A DNA stretch of 64,000 bases from Allobosea sp. LC85 (GCF_000735605.1 NZ_JPKG01000044.1:62001-126000); one strand, 5' to 3'. Shown: positions 1 to 7,935, counted from the first letter of the stretch. A program made the numbers and translations. Notes: generated by a model not told the origin, from the letters alone.

Positions 1-2
1 GC

Positions 3-146
3 AAGCGCATCGTGCTCTCCTGCGCTGCCGGCGTGCGCTCGCTGCGGGCTCTGGAGTTCGCCCAGTCCGCCGGTCTCGATATCGACAGCCATTATCGCGG
101 TGGCTTCAAGGACTGGGCGATGCGCGGCGAGCCCATCGAGCAATAG
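3..146 (+). CDS. Rhodanese-like domain protein, C-terminal fragment
   Basis: The gene enters from the left edge, so only the last 47 codons are visible, ending in TAG at 144-146. The fragment contains the rhodanese active-site loop (SCAAGVRS, with the persulfide-accepting Cys) followed by the usual closing segment of the domain (HYRGGFKDW). Rhodanese domains carry sulfane sulfur on the loop cysteine. The unusual-looking CAAGVRS loop is close to the common CxxGxRS pattern. The full length, N-terminal domains and operon partners lie outside the window. The family call is solid; the substrate is unknown. Confidence 0.8.
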   Translation, partial: KRIVLSCAAGVRSLRALEFAQSAGLDIDSHYRGGFKDWAMRGEPIEQ

Positions 147-267
147 GACGGGCTTGCGCGTCATGCATCGCAGCATTCTGCCTGCCTGGGGCTGACGCGA
201 CGCCGATCCTGTTCCAGTTTCTCATGTGACGGTTTCGAGATTCTCGTACTTTCAAGGATGTAAGCCC

Positions 268-2577
268 ATGCGCCCCATGAAGTTCGGAGTCGGCCAGCCC
301 ATTCGCCGGGTCGAGGATCACCGCCTGACCACCGGGACGGGGCGCTATACCGACGATATCGCCGTCGAGGGGGCGCTGCATGGCTTCGTGCTGCGCTCGC
401 AATACGCTCATGCGAAGTTCACGATCCGGGACAAGGATACCGCCCGCGCGATGAAGGGCGTGAAGCTGATCCTAACTGGCGAGGATGTCGCGCATCTCGG
501 CGACATTCCCTGCAAGGGCTTGATCAAGACGGTTTCGGGCAAGTCGGTGGAGCCGAACCCGGTGCCGGTGCTGCCGACCGATACGGTGCGTCATGTCGGC
601 GAGGCCGTGGCCTTCATCGTTGCCGAGACGCTGGGCCAGGCCCGCGACGCTGCCGAGGCGATCGATATCGCGTGGGAGGTTCTGCCTTCGATCACCGGTA
701 TCGCCGAGGCGCTCGATCCGAAGGCACCGCAGGTCTGGCCGGGGCGTGAGGGCAATGTCGCCTTCGAGGCCGAGCAGGGCAATGCCGAAAAGACCGCGAA
801 GGCCTTTGCCAAGGCCGATCGCATCGTTTCCGTCACGATCGTCAACAACCGTCTCGCGTCCAACTACATGGAGACGCGCGCCTGCATCGCCGAATACGAC
901 AAGGATTCGAAGCGCTGGACGCTGACGCTCGGCAGCCAGGGCAGCCATGGCACGCGCGACATCCTCGCCGACTATATCCTCAAGGTCGATCCCGCGCGCA
1001 TCCGCGTCATCACGCCCGATGTCGGCGGCGGCTTCGGCACCAAGATCTTCATGTATCGCGAATACCCGCTGACCATGGTGGCGGCCGAGAAGCTGAAACG
1101 CCCGGTGCGCTGGGTCGCGGACCGGACCGAGCATTTCCTTGCCGATACGCATGGCCGCGCCAATCTGACTACGGCCACGATGGCGCTCGACAAGAAGGGC
1201 AGGTTCATTGGCCTCAAGGTCGATCTTGCGGCGGAAATGGGCGCCTATCTCTCGCAATACGGGCCTTTCATCCCCTGGGTCGGCACGACGATGACGCCGG
1301 GCTGCTACAATATCCCGGCCGTGCATGTGCGTTTCCGCGGCGTCTTCACCAACACCACGCCGGTCGATGCCTATCGTGGTGCAGGGCGTCCCGAGGCTGC
1401 CTACCTGATCGAGCGGCTGGTCGATGCCATTGCGCGCGAGACCGGCAAGGCGCCGGATGCAGTCAGGGCGCAGAATTTTGTCAAGCCGACCGAGATGCCG
1501 CATTCGACGCAGACCGGGCCAGTCTATGATTCCGGCGAGTTCGAGGGACATATGCGCCGCGCCATGGATGTCGCCGACTGGAAGGGTTTCAAGGCGCGCC
1601 TCAAGGCCTCGACCAAGACCGGCAGGATCCGCGGCATCGGCATGGCCTGCTATATCGAGGCCTGCGGCGGCGGCGGACCGGAGAGTTCGACCGTCATCCT
1701 GGAGAAGGACGGCACGGTGACCGTGCTGATCGGCACGCAGTCGAACGGGCAGGGGCACGAGACGGCCTATTCGCAGCTCGTCGCGCAGCATCTCGACATC
1801 CCGATGGACCGCATCCGCGTCATTCAGGGCGATACCGACCGCATCGAGACCGGTTCCGGCACCGGTGGCTCGCGCTCCATTCCGGTGGGCGGCGCCGCGC
1901 TCGACAAGGCGTCCTCGATCCTGACCGAGAATCTGAAGCAGCTTGCTTCCGAGAAGCTCGAGGCCGGTATCGGCGATCTGGAAATCGTCGATGGCGCGGT
2001 GCGGATCGTCGGCACCGACAAGGCGCTCGATCTCAAGGCCATTGCCGCGCTGCCGGGAGCGACCGCGGACAAGCTCAAGGTCCATCAGAGCTGGACGCCA
2101 CCGGAAGCGACCTATCCGAATGGCACGCATATCTGCGAGCTGGAGGTTGACCCCGGTACCGGCGCGACCGAGATCACCAACTACGTCGTGGTCGACGATT
2201 TTGGCGTGACACTGAATCCCTTGATGCTCGAAGGCCAGGTCCATGGCGGCGCCGCACAGGGCATCGGCCAGGCTCTGATGGAGGAAATCCGCTTCGACAG
2301 CTCAGGCCAGATGCTGACGGCGACGTTCATGGATTACGCCTTGCCGCGCGCGATCGACGTTCCCAACTTCCATTTCGAGACCCGCAATGTCCGCTGCGTC
2401 ACCAATGCGCTCGGCGTGAAGGGGGCTGGCGAGGCCGGGGCGATCGGGGCTTGCCCAGCGGTGATGAACGCGATGGTGGATGCGCTCGACCGCGCAGCCG
2501 GCATCCGCGCGATCGACATGCCTGCGACGCCAAAGAAGGTGTTCGGTGCCTTGAGAGCGGCAGGGTATTCGCTGTGA
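268..2577 (+). CDS. Xanthine dehydrogenase/CO dehydrogenase-type molybdopterin-binding subunit
   Basis: A 769-residue molybdenum hydroxylase large subunit. Family signatures in order are a GxPIRRVED N-terminus, VGGGFGTK (the Mo-cofactor QGGFGGK-type loop), AYRGAGRPEA and GTGGSRS, with the late GVKGAGEAG motif. Form I CO dehydrogenases carry AYxCSFR; this protein has AYRGAGR, so it belongs with form II-like or aldehyde/xanthine-type hydroxylases and should not be called a CO dehydrogenase. ATG 268 is chosen because AAGGAT lies about 9 bases upstream and the family N-terminus starts there; an upstream in-frame start at 226 adds only a non-family extension. The FAD (medium) and Fe-S (small) subunits are not next to it. 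The downstream cytochromes c could be electron acceptors, which is inference. Confidence 0.9.
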   Translation: MRPMKFGVGQPIRRVEDHRLTTGTGRYTDDIAVEGALHGFVLRSQYAHAKFTIRDKDTARAMKGVKLILTGEDVAHLGDIPCKGLIKTVSGKSVEPNPVPVLPTDTVRHVGEAVAFIVAETLGQARDAAEAIDIAWEVLPSITGIAEALDPKAPQVWPGREGNVAFEAEQGNAEKTAKAFAKADRIVSVTIVNNRLASNYMETRACIAEYDKDSKRWTLTLGSQGSHGTRDILADYILKVDPARIRVITPDVGGGFGTKIFMYREYPLTMVAAEKLKRPVRWVADRTEHFLADTHGRANLTTATMALDKKGRFIGLKVDLAAEMGAYLSQYGPFIPWVGTTMTPGCYNIPAVHVRFRGVFTNTTPVDAYRGAGRPEAAYLIERLVDAIARETGKAPDAVRAQNFVKPTEMPHSTQTGPVYDSGEFEGHMRRAMDVADWKGFKARLKASTKTGRIRGIGMACYIEACGGGGPESSTVILEKDGTVTVLIGTQSNGQGHETAYSQLVAQHLDIPMDRIRVIQGDTDRIETGSGTGGSRSIPVGGAALDKASSILTENLKQLASEKLEAGIGDLEIVDGAVRIVGTDKALDLKAIAALPGATADKLKVHQSWTPPEATYPNGTHICELEVDPGTGATEITNYVVVDDFGVTLNPLMLEGQVHGGAAQGIGQALMEEIRFDSSGQMLTATFMDYALPRAIDVPNFHFETRNVRCVTNALGVKGAGEAGAIGACPAVMNAMVDALDRAAGIRAIDMPATPKKVFGALRAAGYSL

Positions 2578-2610
2578 TGCAGGCGTAAGCCACTCCGATT
2601 CCGATCTGAT

Positions 2611-2670
2611 CACGGAAATGCGACTTGGCGTTGTGATGCGGATCGGATGATCTGGAAAGCTTCTAAGCGG
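2611..2670 (+). repeat. 60-bp upstream block, copy 1
   Basis: This block aligns without gaps to 3324-3383, with about ten mismatches. Each copy ends about 40 bases before the start codon of one of the two duplicated cytochrome c genes, so the duplication unit included the promoter region. Conserved sub-blocks are ATGCGACTTGGCG and TGATCTGGAA. It probably contains a shared promoter or operator, which is inferred from conservation only. Confidence 0.75.
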
Positions 2671-2708
2671 CGCACTCGACGCCGCGCTTTCCGGGAGGAG
2701 GCTTACGC

Positions 2709-3143
2709 ATGATACGCACCGTATTCGTTGCCGCCGGCCTTGTTTTGACGCTCTCGACCGTAATTGCGCAATCGGACCCGATTGCCGAGCGTCGCGAGAC
2801 GATGAAGGGAGTGGGCGCCGCCACGCGCGACGGCGCGGCCATTGCCAAGGGCGAGGCCGCCTTTGACGCGACCAAGACCGAGAATATCTTCAAGGTCTAC
2901 GTCGCTGCCGCCAGGAAGATGCCGGGTCTCTTCCCTGACACTGCCAAGACGGGTGGTGAGAGCATCGCGGGACCGAAGATCTGGGAGGACCCAGCCGGCT
3001 TCAAGGCTGGGTTTGCCAAGCTGGAGATGGAGGCCACAGCAGCGGCAGCCTCCACCAAGGACCTCGACAGCTTCCGCACCGCCTTTGGAACGGTGACCAA
3101 GAACTGTGCCGCCTGCCACGAAGTTTATCGCATCAAGAAATAG
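2709..3143 (+). CDS. Class II cytochrome c (c556/c'-like), copy 1
   Basis: A 144-residue exported heme protein. An N-terminal signal peptide (about residues 1-20, ending VIAQ) is followed by a helical-bundle cytochrome with a single heme-binding motif CAACH near residue 133 at the extreme C-terminus, the class II (cytochrome c'/c556) arrangement. The R-x-x-M (RRETMK) segment after the signal supplies the likely axial Met position of c556-type proteins. A strong GGGAGG ribosome site precedes ATG 2709. It is a paralogue of the next gene, with the same length and nearly the same residues throughout, and each copy has its own upstream block and terminator. The electron partner is unknown; the upstream molybdenum hydroxylase is a candidate. 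Confidence 0.88.
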   Translation: MIRTVFVAAGLVLTLSTVIAQSDPIAERRETMKGVGAATRDGAAIAKGEAAFDATKTENIFKVYVAAARKMPGLFPDTAKTGGESIAGPKIWEDPAGFKAGFAKLEMEATAAAASTKDLDSFRTAFGTVTKNCAACHEVYRIKK

Positions 3144-3191
3144 GTTTCGCTGCACCGCTGCGGTTGCGCCGCGCGGTCGTGCATGAGGTCA

Positions 3192-3227
3192 AGGGCGGGC
3201 TCCATAATGGAGCCCGCCCTCCTTTTT
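3192..3227 (+). terminator. Rho-independent terminator after cytochrome c copy 1
   Basis: A 12-bp perfect stem (AGGGCGGGCTCC and its complement) with a 5-base loop is followed by CCTTTTT. It separates the two cytochrome genes transcriptionally. Confidence 0.85.
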
Positions 3228-3323
3228 CTGGCCCGCGCTACGGTCCTTTCAACCTCCCGCAACGTTTCTGGCAGGCAGCCGCTCGTATGACGCAGGATCG
3301 ATTTGCTCAAATTCCGGTGCGTT

Positions 3324-3383
3324 CACGAAAATGCGACTTGGCGCTGTCATGCGAATGCGCTGATCTGGAAGAATTCTAAGCGG
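3324..3383 (+). repeat. 60-bp upstream block, copy 2
   Basis: The second copy of the block at 2611-2670, ungapped and at the same position relative to its cytochrome gene. Together they show that the tandem duplication carried regulatory sequence. Confidence 0.75.
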
Positions 3384-3424
3384 AGCCTGTCCGGTGCCGC
3401 ACCTCCCCGAAAGGATAGTCGCGC

Positions 3425-3859
3425 ATGATCCGTACCGTAGTCGTTGCTGCTGGCCTCATTCTCGGCCTTTCGGCCGTCGTCGCGCAGTCTGACCCTATCG
3501 CCCAGCGCCGCGACGCGATGAAGGCCGTTGGCGCGGCGACGCGCGAAGGCGCGGCCATCGCCAAGGGCGAGGCAGCGTTCGAGTCCACCAAGGTCCAGAC
3601 GATCTTCAAGGTCTATGCCGACGCGGCGAAGAAGCTGCCGGCTCTGTTCCCGGAAACGGCCAAGACGGGCGGCGAGACCACGGCGGCGCCAAAGATCTGG
3701 GAGGATCAGGCTGGCTTCAAGACAGCTCTTGCCAAGTTCGAAACCGAGGCTGTGGCGGGTGGTGCCGCTGCCAAGGACCTCGACAGTTTCCGCTCTGCCT
3801 TTGGCGCCGCGACCAAGAATTGTGGCTCCTGCCACGAGGTCTATCGGATCAAGAAGTAA
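3425..3859 (+). CDS. Class II cytochrome c (c556/c'-like), copy 2
   Basis: A 144-residue paralogue of the gene at 2709, colinear without indels. It has a signal peptide (VVAQ end), RRDAMK after the signal, and a C-terminal CGSCH heme motif. Differences are concentrated in the helical middle (for example ADAAKKLPALF against VAAARKMPGLF), while both termini are conserved. The heme motif residues between the cysteines differ (GS against AA). Each copy is an independent transcription unit. Maintenance of two copies implies dosage or slightly different redox partners; the sequence does not say which. Confidence 0.88.
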   Translation: MIRTVVVAAGLILGLSAVVAQSDPIAQRRDAMKAVGAATREGAAIAKGEAAFESTKVQTIFKVYADAAKKLPALFPETAKTGGETTAAPKIWEDQAGFKTALAKFETEAVAGGAAAKDLDSFRSAFGAATKNCGSCHEVYRIKK

Positions 3860-3906
3860 GCTCAGCTGCGCCGCGCGGTTGCGCCACGCGCTCGAACATG
3901 GGTTGA

Positions 3907-3938
3907 TGGGCGGGCTCCACCGTGGGCCCGCCCATTCT
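3907..3938 (+). terminator. Terminator-like hairpin after cytochrome c copy 2
   Basis: Stem TGGGCGGGC/GCCCGCCCA with an inner CCA/TGG extension and one bulged T, followed by TTCTT. It is related in sequence and position to the hairpin at 3192, so it was probably part of the same duplication. Confidence 0.7.
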
Positions 3939-4009
3939 TGTCAGCCCTGCGCTTCGAACCTTTGAAATCCTCGGAGCGTTGAGGCACCAGCAAAACCGGG
4001 AAACGCTTG

Positions 4010-4939
4010 ATGCGCCGCCTATTCCTCACGCTCGGCATTTTCATCCTGTTGGGACTCGCCGGCTTCTATGTTCTCACCGACCCACGCGTCGTGTCGCCCG
4101 CGCCCGAGATCGGGACTCTGCCGCCGCCGGATGTCGAGAATGGCAAGCTGCTCTTCGCGGCTGGCGGCTGCTCTTCATGCCACGCAACGCCCGGGCAGGA
4201 CGACAAGCTCCGGCTTGGCGGTGGGCTTGCCTTGCCCTCGCCCTTCGGCACGTTTCGCGCACCCAACATCTCGCCGCATACGCGGGACGGGATCGGCAAC
4301 TGGGGAGTGAAGGACTTCGTCGATGCGATGGCGACCGGCGTCTCGCCGTCCGGACAGCATTACTATCCGGCCTTTCCCTATACCTCCTACCGGCTGATGC
4401 CGCCCAAGGCGCTGGCCGATCTCTTCGCCTATATTCGTACCCTGCCTTCAGTCGAAGGGAGTGCGCCCGGGCATGATCTGCCCCTTCCCTTCAACATCCG
4501 CCGTGCCGTCGGGGGCTGGAAGCTGCTGTTCTTCGATGGATCGCCGTTCCGGCCGGACCCGACGAAGAGCGAGGAGTGGAACCGGGGCGCCTATCTGGTA
4601 CAGGGGCCGGGCCATTGCGCCGAATGTCATTCGAACCGTAACGCGCTGGGCGCGATCATTCCGTCGACGCGTTTTGCCGGCGGCCCCGACCCGGAGGGCA
4701 AGGGCTTCGTGCCGAACATCACGCAGCATGCCGATGGGCTGGCGAATTGGTCGAAATCGGAGATCGCCGAACTGCTCAAGACAGGCTTCACTCCGAGCTT
4801 CGACAGCGTCGGCGGCAACATGACCGCGGTGGTGCGCAACACCGCGCAACTGTCGGATGTAGACCGGATGGCGATGGCGGAATTCATCAAGTCGCTGCCG
4901 GCGGTCGCGGGTCCGCCGCGGCCCAAGAAGGCCGAGTGA
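4010..4939 (+). CDS. Membrane-anchored diheme cytochrome c
   Basis: A 309-residue protein with an uncleaved-looking N-terminal transmembrane segment (residues about 4-23) and two c-type heme motifs, CSSCH at 54-58 and CAECH at 203-207. Each lies in a cytochrome c domain with a downstream Met ligand region, the layout of cytochrome subunits that serve periplasmic dehydrogenases. ATG 4010 is preferred over the adjacent in-frame TTG at 4007. It follows the duplicated class II cytochromes after their terminator and sits about 70 bases downstream of it. It may receive electrons from the molybdenum hydroxylase or from the small cytochromes; that link is inference from position only. Confidence 0.85.
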   Translation: MRRLFLTLGIFILLGLAGFYVLTDPRVVSPAPEIGTLPPPDVENGKLLFAAGGCSSCHATPGQDDKLRLGGGLALPSPFGTFRAPNISPHTRDGIGNWGVKDFVDAMATGVSPSGQHYYPAFPYTSYRLMPPKALADLFAYIRTLPSVEGSAPGHDLPLPFNIRRAVGGWKLLFFDGSPFRPDPTKSEEWNRGAYLVQGPGHCAECHSNRNALGAIIPSTRFAGGPDPEGKGFVPNITQHADGLANWSKSEIAELLKTGFTPSFDSVGGNMTAVVRNTAQLSDVDRMAMAEFIKSLPAVAGPPRPKKAE

Positions 4940-5030
4940 GCCACACAGCCGAATTGCCGATTGCGTTCGCGATGCCATCCCGGCTGGCTTACGCCGCCGG
5001 GATGGCGGGTGCCCGCTTCGGGCTCGGCGC

Positions 5031-5666
5031 TTACTCCATCACCGCCGCTTTGAGGATGCAGACCATCAGGGCCGAACCTGGCTGGTCGCCGACACAGCGG
5101 ACGATATGGCGGCGGTCGCAGCGGTAACGCAGTGTCTCGCCAGCCTTGGCGCGCTGGATCACGTCACCGACCTCGACCTCGAATTCGCCCGAGGTCACGG
5201 AGAGCGATTCGATCGAGCCGCGCTGATGACCTTCGGAGTCGAGTTCGCCGCCGGGTTCAGCCTGCACATCGTACCATTGCAGCCATTCGACAGTCTTGAT
5301 CCAGCCGATGATGGCGAGCCTCAGCTTGCCGTCCTCGGAGACCAGGATCGGCGTGTCGGCGCGGGTGGTCTTGTCGATGAAGGCTTCCTCTTCGCCGCTC
5401 GACAGCACGCGTTCGATCGAGATGTCGAGGGCCTGCGAGAGCCGCCAGATCGTCGCCAGTGTTGGGTTGGTCTCGTTGCGTTCGATCTGACTGATGATCG
5501 ACTTGGCGACGCCCGACTGCTCCGCGAGTTCGGAAAGCGAGAGATTATAGGCCTTGCGCAGTCGCTGGATCGTCTTGCCGAGCTGGCCCGAGATGACCTG
5601 GGCCCCCGATTCGAGTTCGCGCCCGCCACGTTCCTTGGTCTCGATACCCATCCTGATACCCGTCAC
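5031..5666 (-). CDS. XRE-family regulator with C-terminal cupin sensor domain
   Basis: A 211-residue regulator. A helix-turn-helix of the Cro/CI type occupies about residues 28-85 (SLSELAEQSGVAKSIISQIERNE is the typical core), followed by a cupin fold at about 110-205 (GxxxRGSIESLSVTSG). This MerR/SutR-like architecture is usual for regulators of amino-acid or small-molecule metabolism. Two inverted repeats lie immediately upstream of its start and fit autoregulation. It is on the same strand as the EamA transporter gene, whose 3' end is about 150 bases upstream, so control of that transporter is a reasonable guess. The in-frame ATG five codons downstream (MGIETKE) is an alternative start. 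Confidence 0.87.
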   Translation of the reverse strand: MTGIRMGIETKERGGRELESGAQVISGQLGKTIQRLRKAYNLSLSELAEQSGVAKSIISQIERNETNPTLATIWRLSQALDISIERVLSSGEEEAFIDKTTRADTPILVSEDGKLRLAIIGWIKTVEWLQWYDVQAEPGGELDSEGHQRGSIESLSVTSGEFEVEVGDVIQRAKAGETLRYRCDRRHIVRCVGDQPGSALMVCILKAAVME

Positions 5667-5674
5667 ACGAATGT

Positions 5675-5705
5675 CGTTCGTTTGCGGAAGCGAACAAACG
5701 TTTGT
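5675..5705. promoter_or_regulatory. Paired inverted repeats upstream of the XRE-cupin gene
   Basis: GTTCGTTT-GCGG-AAGCGAAC (5675-5694; one mismatch in 8-bp arms) is directly adjoined by the perfect 12-bp palindrome ACAAACGTTTGT (5694-5705). The pair lies 9-40 bases upstream of the XRE-cupin start codon, the expected place for an autoregulatory operator. Binding is not shown. Confidence 0.45.
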
Positions 5706-5813
5706 CTAACCGGACAATGCCCGTTCCAGTTGGAAGGAGCAAGCCGGAGAAGGACGGGCGACGGCCGAGAGCGGCTTCGTCCAGGGCCTCTTCACACGAT
5801 TTTACGCGTGCTC

Positions 5814-6737
5814 TCAGGTCGCTCGTGTCGAACCGACCTCGCGCGTCTCCCGCTTGAGCAGACCGAGCTGCTTCTCGCGCAGGATCACATAGATGCCGGA
5901 CGCGATGACGATGGCAGCGCCGATGAGTACGGCCGAAGCCGGCCAGTCGCCAAAGACGAACCAGCCGATCGCAACCGCCCAGAGCATGGTTGAATATTCG
6001 AACGGCGCGATCAGCGAGGCGTCGCCATAGCGATAGGCCTGGACCAGGAAGATCTGACCGAGCCCGCCGAGGATGCCGATCGCGACCATGAGCGCGGCAT
6101 CCTGAAGATCCGGCATGCGCCAGCCGAGCAGGATGGTGAAGAGGCCGAGCGTCGTCGTCATCAGCGTGAAATAGAAGACGATGGCGCCGGTGCGCTCGGT
6201 CATGGTCAGCTGCCGCACCTCGATCGAGGCGAAAGCCGAGCAGCAGGCGCCGGCGAGGCCGAAAGCAGCGCCGATCGCCGGTGCATTGCCGCCAGCGATC
6301 TGGAAGCTGCCCAGATGCGGGGACAGCATGATCAGCACGCCAATGAAGCCGATGGTCACCGCGCTCCAGCGATAGATGCGGACACGCTCCTTCAGCACCA
6401 GCGCGGCGAGCACGACGACTGCGAGCGGTGCGGCATAGCCGAGCGCGACCGCGTCCGGCAGAGGCAGAAAGCTCAAGGCTACGAAGCCGCAGAACATGCC
6501 GGTCGATCCGATCACTCCACGTTTGAAGTGGCCGCGCAGGTTCTTGGTCTTCAGGGCAGACGGAATCTCGCCGCGCCAGCCCAGCCAGAGCAGCAGCGGG
6601 ATCAGCGCGAAGAAGGACCGGACGAAGACGAGCTCTCCTGTCGGATAGCGCGCCGCGATCGCCTTGATGCCGGCCGACATCAGGGTGAAGGACAAAGCCG
6701 AGATCAGCTTGAGCGTAATGCCGAGGAGAGGAGACAA
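5814..6737 (-). CDS. EamA (DMT superfamily) transporter
   Basis: A 307-residue integral membrane protein with about ten hydrophobic segments arranged as two EamA repeats (about residues 5-140 and 155-290), the drug/metabolite transporter fold. The N-terminal half has LISALSFTLMSAGIKAI and the second half shows the typical GILGGLGQIFLVQAYRYG and short conserved helices. DMT exporters move amino acids, nucleobases or cofactor precursors across the inner membrane; the substrate cannot be read from sequence. The cupin regulator lies downstream on the same strand. Confidence 0.88.
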   Translation of the reverse strand: MSPLLGITLKLISALSFTLMSAGIKAIAARYPTGELVFVRSFFALIPLLLWLGWRGEIPSALKTKNLRGHFKRGVIGSTGMFCGFVALSFLPLPDAVALGYAAPLAVVVLAALVLKERVRIYRWSAVTIGFIGVLIMLSPHLGSFQIAGGNAPAIGAAFGLAGACCSAFASIEVRQLTMTERTGAIVFYFTLMTTTLGLFTILLGWRMPDLQDAALMVAIGILGGLGQIFLVQAYRYGDASLIAPFEYSTMLWAVAIGWFVFGDWPASAVLIGAAIVIASGIYVILREKQLGLLKRETREVGSTRAT

Positions 6738-6916
6738 CGGGGATGCGCGTAGGGGTCAGGGGAAAGAGTCTTGTAAAGGACTTGGCCTCTCTAGATCACG
6801 TTCACGCGTCCCGTCCAAGCGCAATGCTTGCAACCCTGGTGCCCGTGGCGGCGCATGCGTGGCCTCGAAGCGCGGTGGAAACGGGTTTTGCGCGGCAGGT
6901 GCCGAGGTGAGGATTC

Positions 6917-6968
6917 TAGAGCATGCTGCGAAAAAGTGGCGACGGTTTTTCGCGTAAAGCATGCTCTA
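6917..6968. repeat. Composite palindromic element, unit A
   Basis: An outer inverted repeat TAGAGCATGCT/AGCATGCTCTA (perfect, 11 bp) encloses an inner stem GCGAAAAA/TTTTTCGC with GTGGCGACGG between. The internal GAAAAGTGG...CGGTTTTT pattern recurs (reverse orientation) at 49418-49462. This is the layout of short intergenic mosaic elements common in Rhizobiales chromosomes. Confidence 0.75.
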
Positions 6969-6980
6969 AACTATTAGATT

Positions 6981-7030
6981 CGATCACGTTTTCTGCGTTT
7001 GGACGATTTCGTCCAAACGCAGCGTGATCG
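6981..7030. repeat. Composite palindromic element, unit B
   Basis: A nested inverted repeat: CGATCACG/CGTGATCG outside and CTGCGTTTGGAC/GTCCAAACGCAG inside, with a TTTT bulge on one arm and a GATTTC loop. It lies 12 bases from unit A. A different GATCAYCG palindrome accompanies the second unit A near 49.4 kb, which suggests a mosaic family. Confidence 0.75.
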
Positions 7031-7079
7031 AAGCCCGGAGAGCCAGGCTCCCCGGGGCAGATCATGGCCTGGCCGCGTC

Positions 7080-7859
7080 TCAGAATGTTCCCTTGAACAC
7101 GCCGCCGTCGATCAGCAGGTTCTGGCCGGTGATATAGCCGGCATGGGCGCTTGCCAGGAAGGCGCAGGCCTTGCCGAATTCCTCGGCACTGCCGAAGCGC
7201 TTCGCCGGAATCTCGGCCATGCGCCCCTTCGTCATTTCCTCGGGCGTAATTCCCTTGATCGCGGCCATCTTGGTGGTCGAACCCTTCAGCCGATCAGTAT
7301 CGAACATGCCGGGCAGGATATTGTTGATGGTGACGTTGGCATATGCGACCTCGCGGGCGACGCCAGAGAAGAAGGCGGTGAGACCGGCCCGTGCGCCCGA
7401 CGAGACATCGAGCCCGGTCAAGGGCGTCAGCACGCTCATCGATGTGATGTTGACGATGCGGCCGAAGCCGCGCGCGATCATGCCGTCGATGACACGCTGC
7501 ATCAGTTCGACCGGCGTCGCCATGTTCTGGATGACGCCCTCGACAAGCGCTTCCCGCGAGACTTCGCGGAACGGCTTCGGCGGCGGGCCGCCATTGTTGT
7601 TGACCAGGATGTCCGGCTCCGGGGCAGCCGCGAGCAGCGCGTCCTGACCAGCGCGGGTCGAGACATCGGCAACAACGGCGATCACGGTTGCACCATATTT
7701 CGCCCGGATCTGGCTAGCCGTGGCCTCCAGCGTGGTCGCGTCGCGGCCGTTGATGACCACGGTGCATCCAGCCTCGGCGAGAGCCTCGGCGCAGCCCCGG
7801 CCGAGCCCCTTGCTCGAGGCGCAAATGATGGCCGTGCGGCCGGCAATACCCAAATCCAT
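7080..7859 (-). CDS. Atypical short-chain dehydrogenase/reductase family protein
   Basis: A 259-residue Rossmann-fold SDR. The nucleotide-binding loop ASSKGLGRG (residues 14-22), NNNGG (87-91) and the catalytic-region Ser140 are present, but the YxxxK pair is replaced: the expected Tyr is Ser153 and the expected Lys is Arg157 (SSGAR). A C-terminal GQNLLIDGG is normal for the family. ATG 7859 is chosen because GGAG lies about 7 bases upstream and the fold starts at once; an upstream in-frame start at 7934 adds a non-family leader. Annotation as 3-oxoacyl-ACP reductase would be unsafe given the missing catalytic residues. I recall similar Tyr-less SDRs in rhizobia, so this may be a real subgroup. 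Confidence 0.85.
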   Translation of the reverse strand: MDLGIAGRTAIICASSKGLGRGCAEALAEAGCTVVINGRDATTLEATASQIRAKYGATVIAVVADVSTRAGQDALLAAAPEPDILVNNNGGPPPKPFREVSREALVEGVIQNMATPVELMQRVIDGMIARGFGRIVNITSMSVLTPLTGLDVSSGARAGLTAFFSGVAREVAYANVTINNILPGMFDTDRLKGSTTKMAAIKGITPEEMTKGRMAEIPAKRFGSAEEFGKACAFLASAHAGYITGQNLLIDGGVFKGTF

Positions 7860-7918
7860 CGTGTTTCTCCGGAGCTTTCGCTGATACTCAGCCGAGCAGA
7901 ACCACGGATTGAGCTCTG

Positions 7919-7935
7919 CGTCATCAAAGCGCAAT
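7919..7935 (+). promoter_or_regulatory. Weak Pho-box-like direct repeat
   Basis: CGTCAT and CGCAAT half-sites are spaced exactly 11 bases apart, the periodicity of PhoB boxes (CTGTCAT-N4-CTGTCAT), about 50 bases before the PlcP-like gene. Each half-site departs from consensus, so this is only a candidate. It was examined because the PlcP/Agt pair is known to be phosphate-regulated in other alphaproteobacteria. Confidence 0.22.

Larger units (their letters stand above)
6738..7079. other. Intergenic region holding a composite palindromic element
   Basis: A 342-base stretch between the EamA and SDR genes (both reverse strand). The right two thirds hold the two palindromes annotated at 6917-6968 and 6981-7030. 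In 6738-6916 I see no gene-like reading frame or recognisable regulatory site; the upstream region of the EamA gene starts here. Confidence 0.6.

Noticed and set aside
472..2244. 590-residue reverse-strand open frame
   Set aside because: It lies entirely inside the molybdenum hydroxylase gene; its residue pattern (Arg/Gly/Leu-rich, no domain) is that of an antisense shadow of GC-rich coding sequence.
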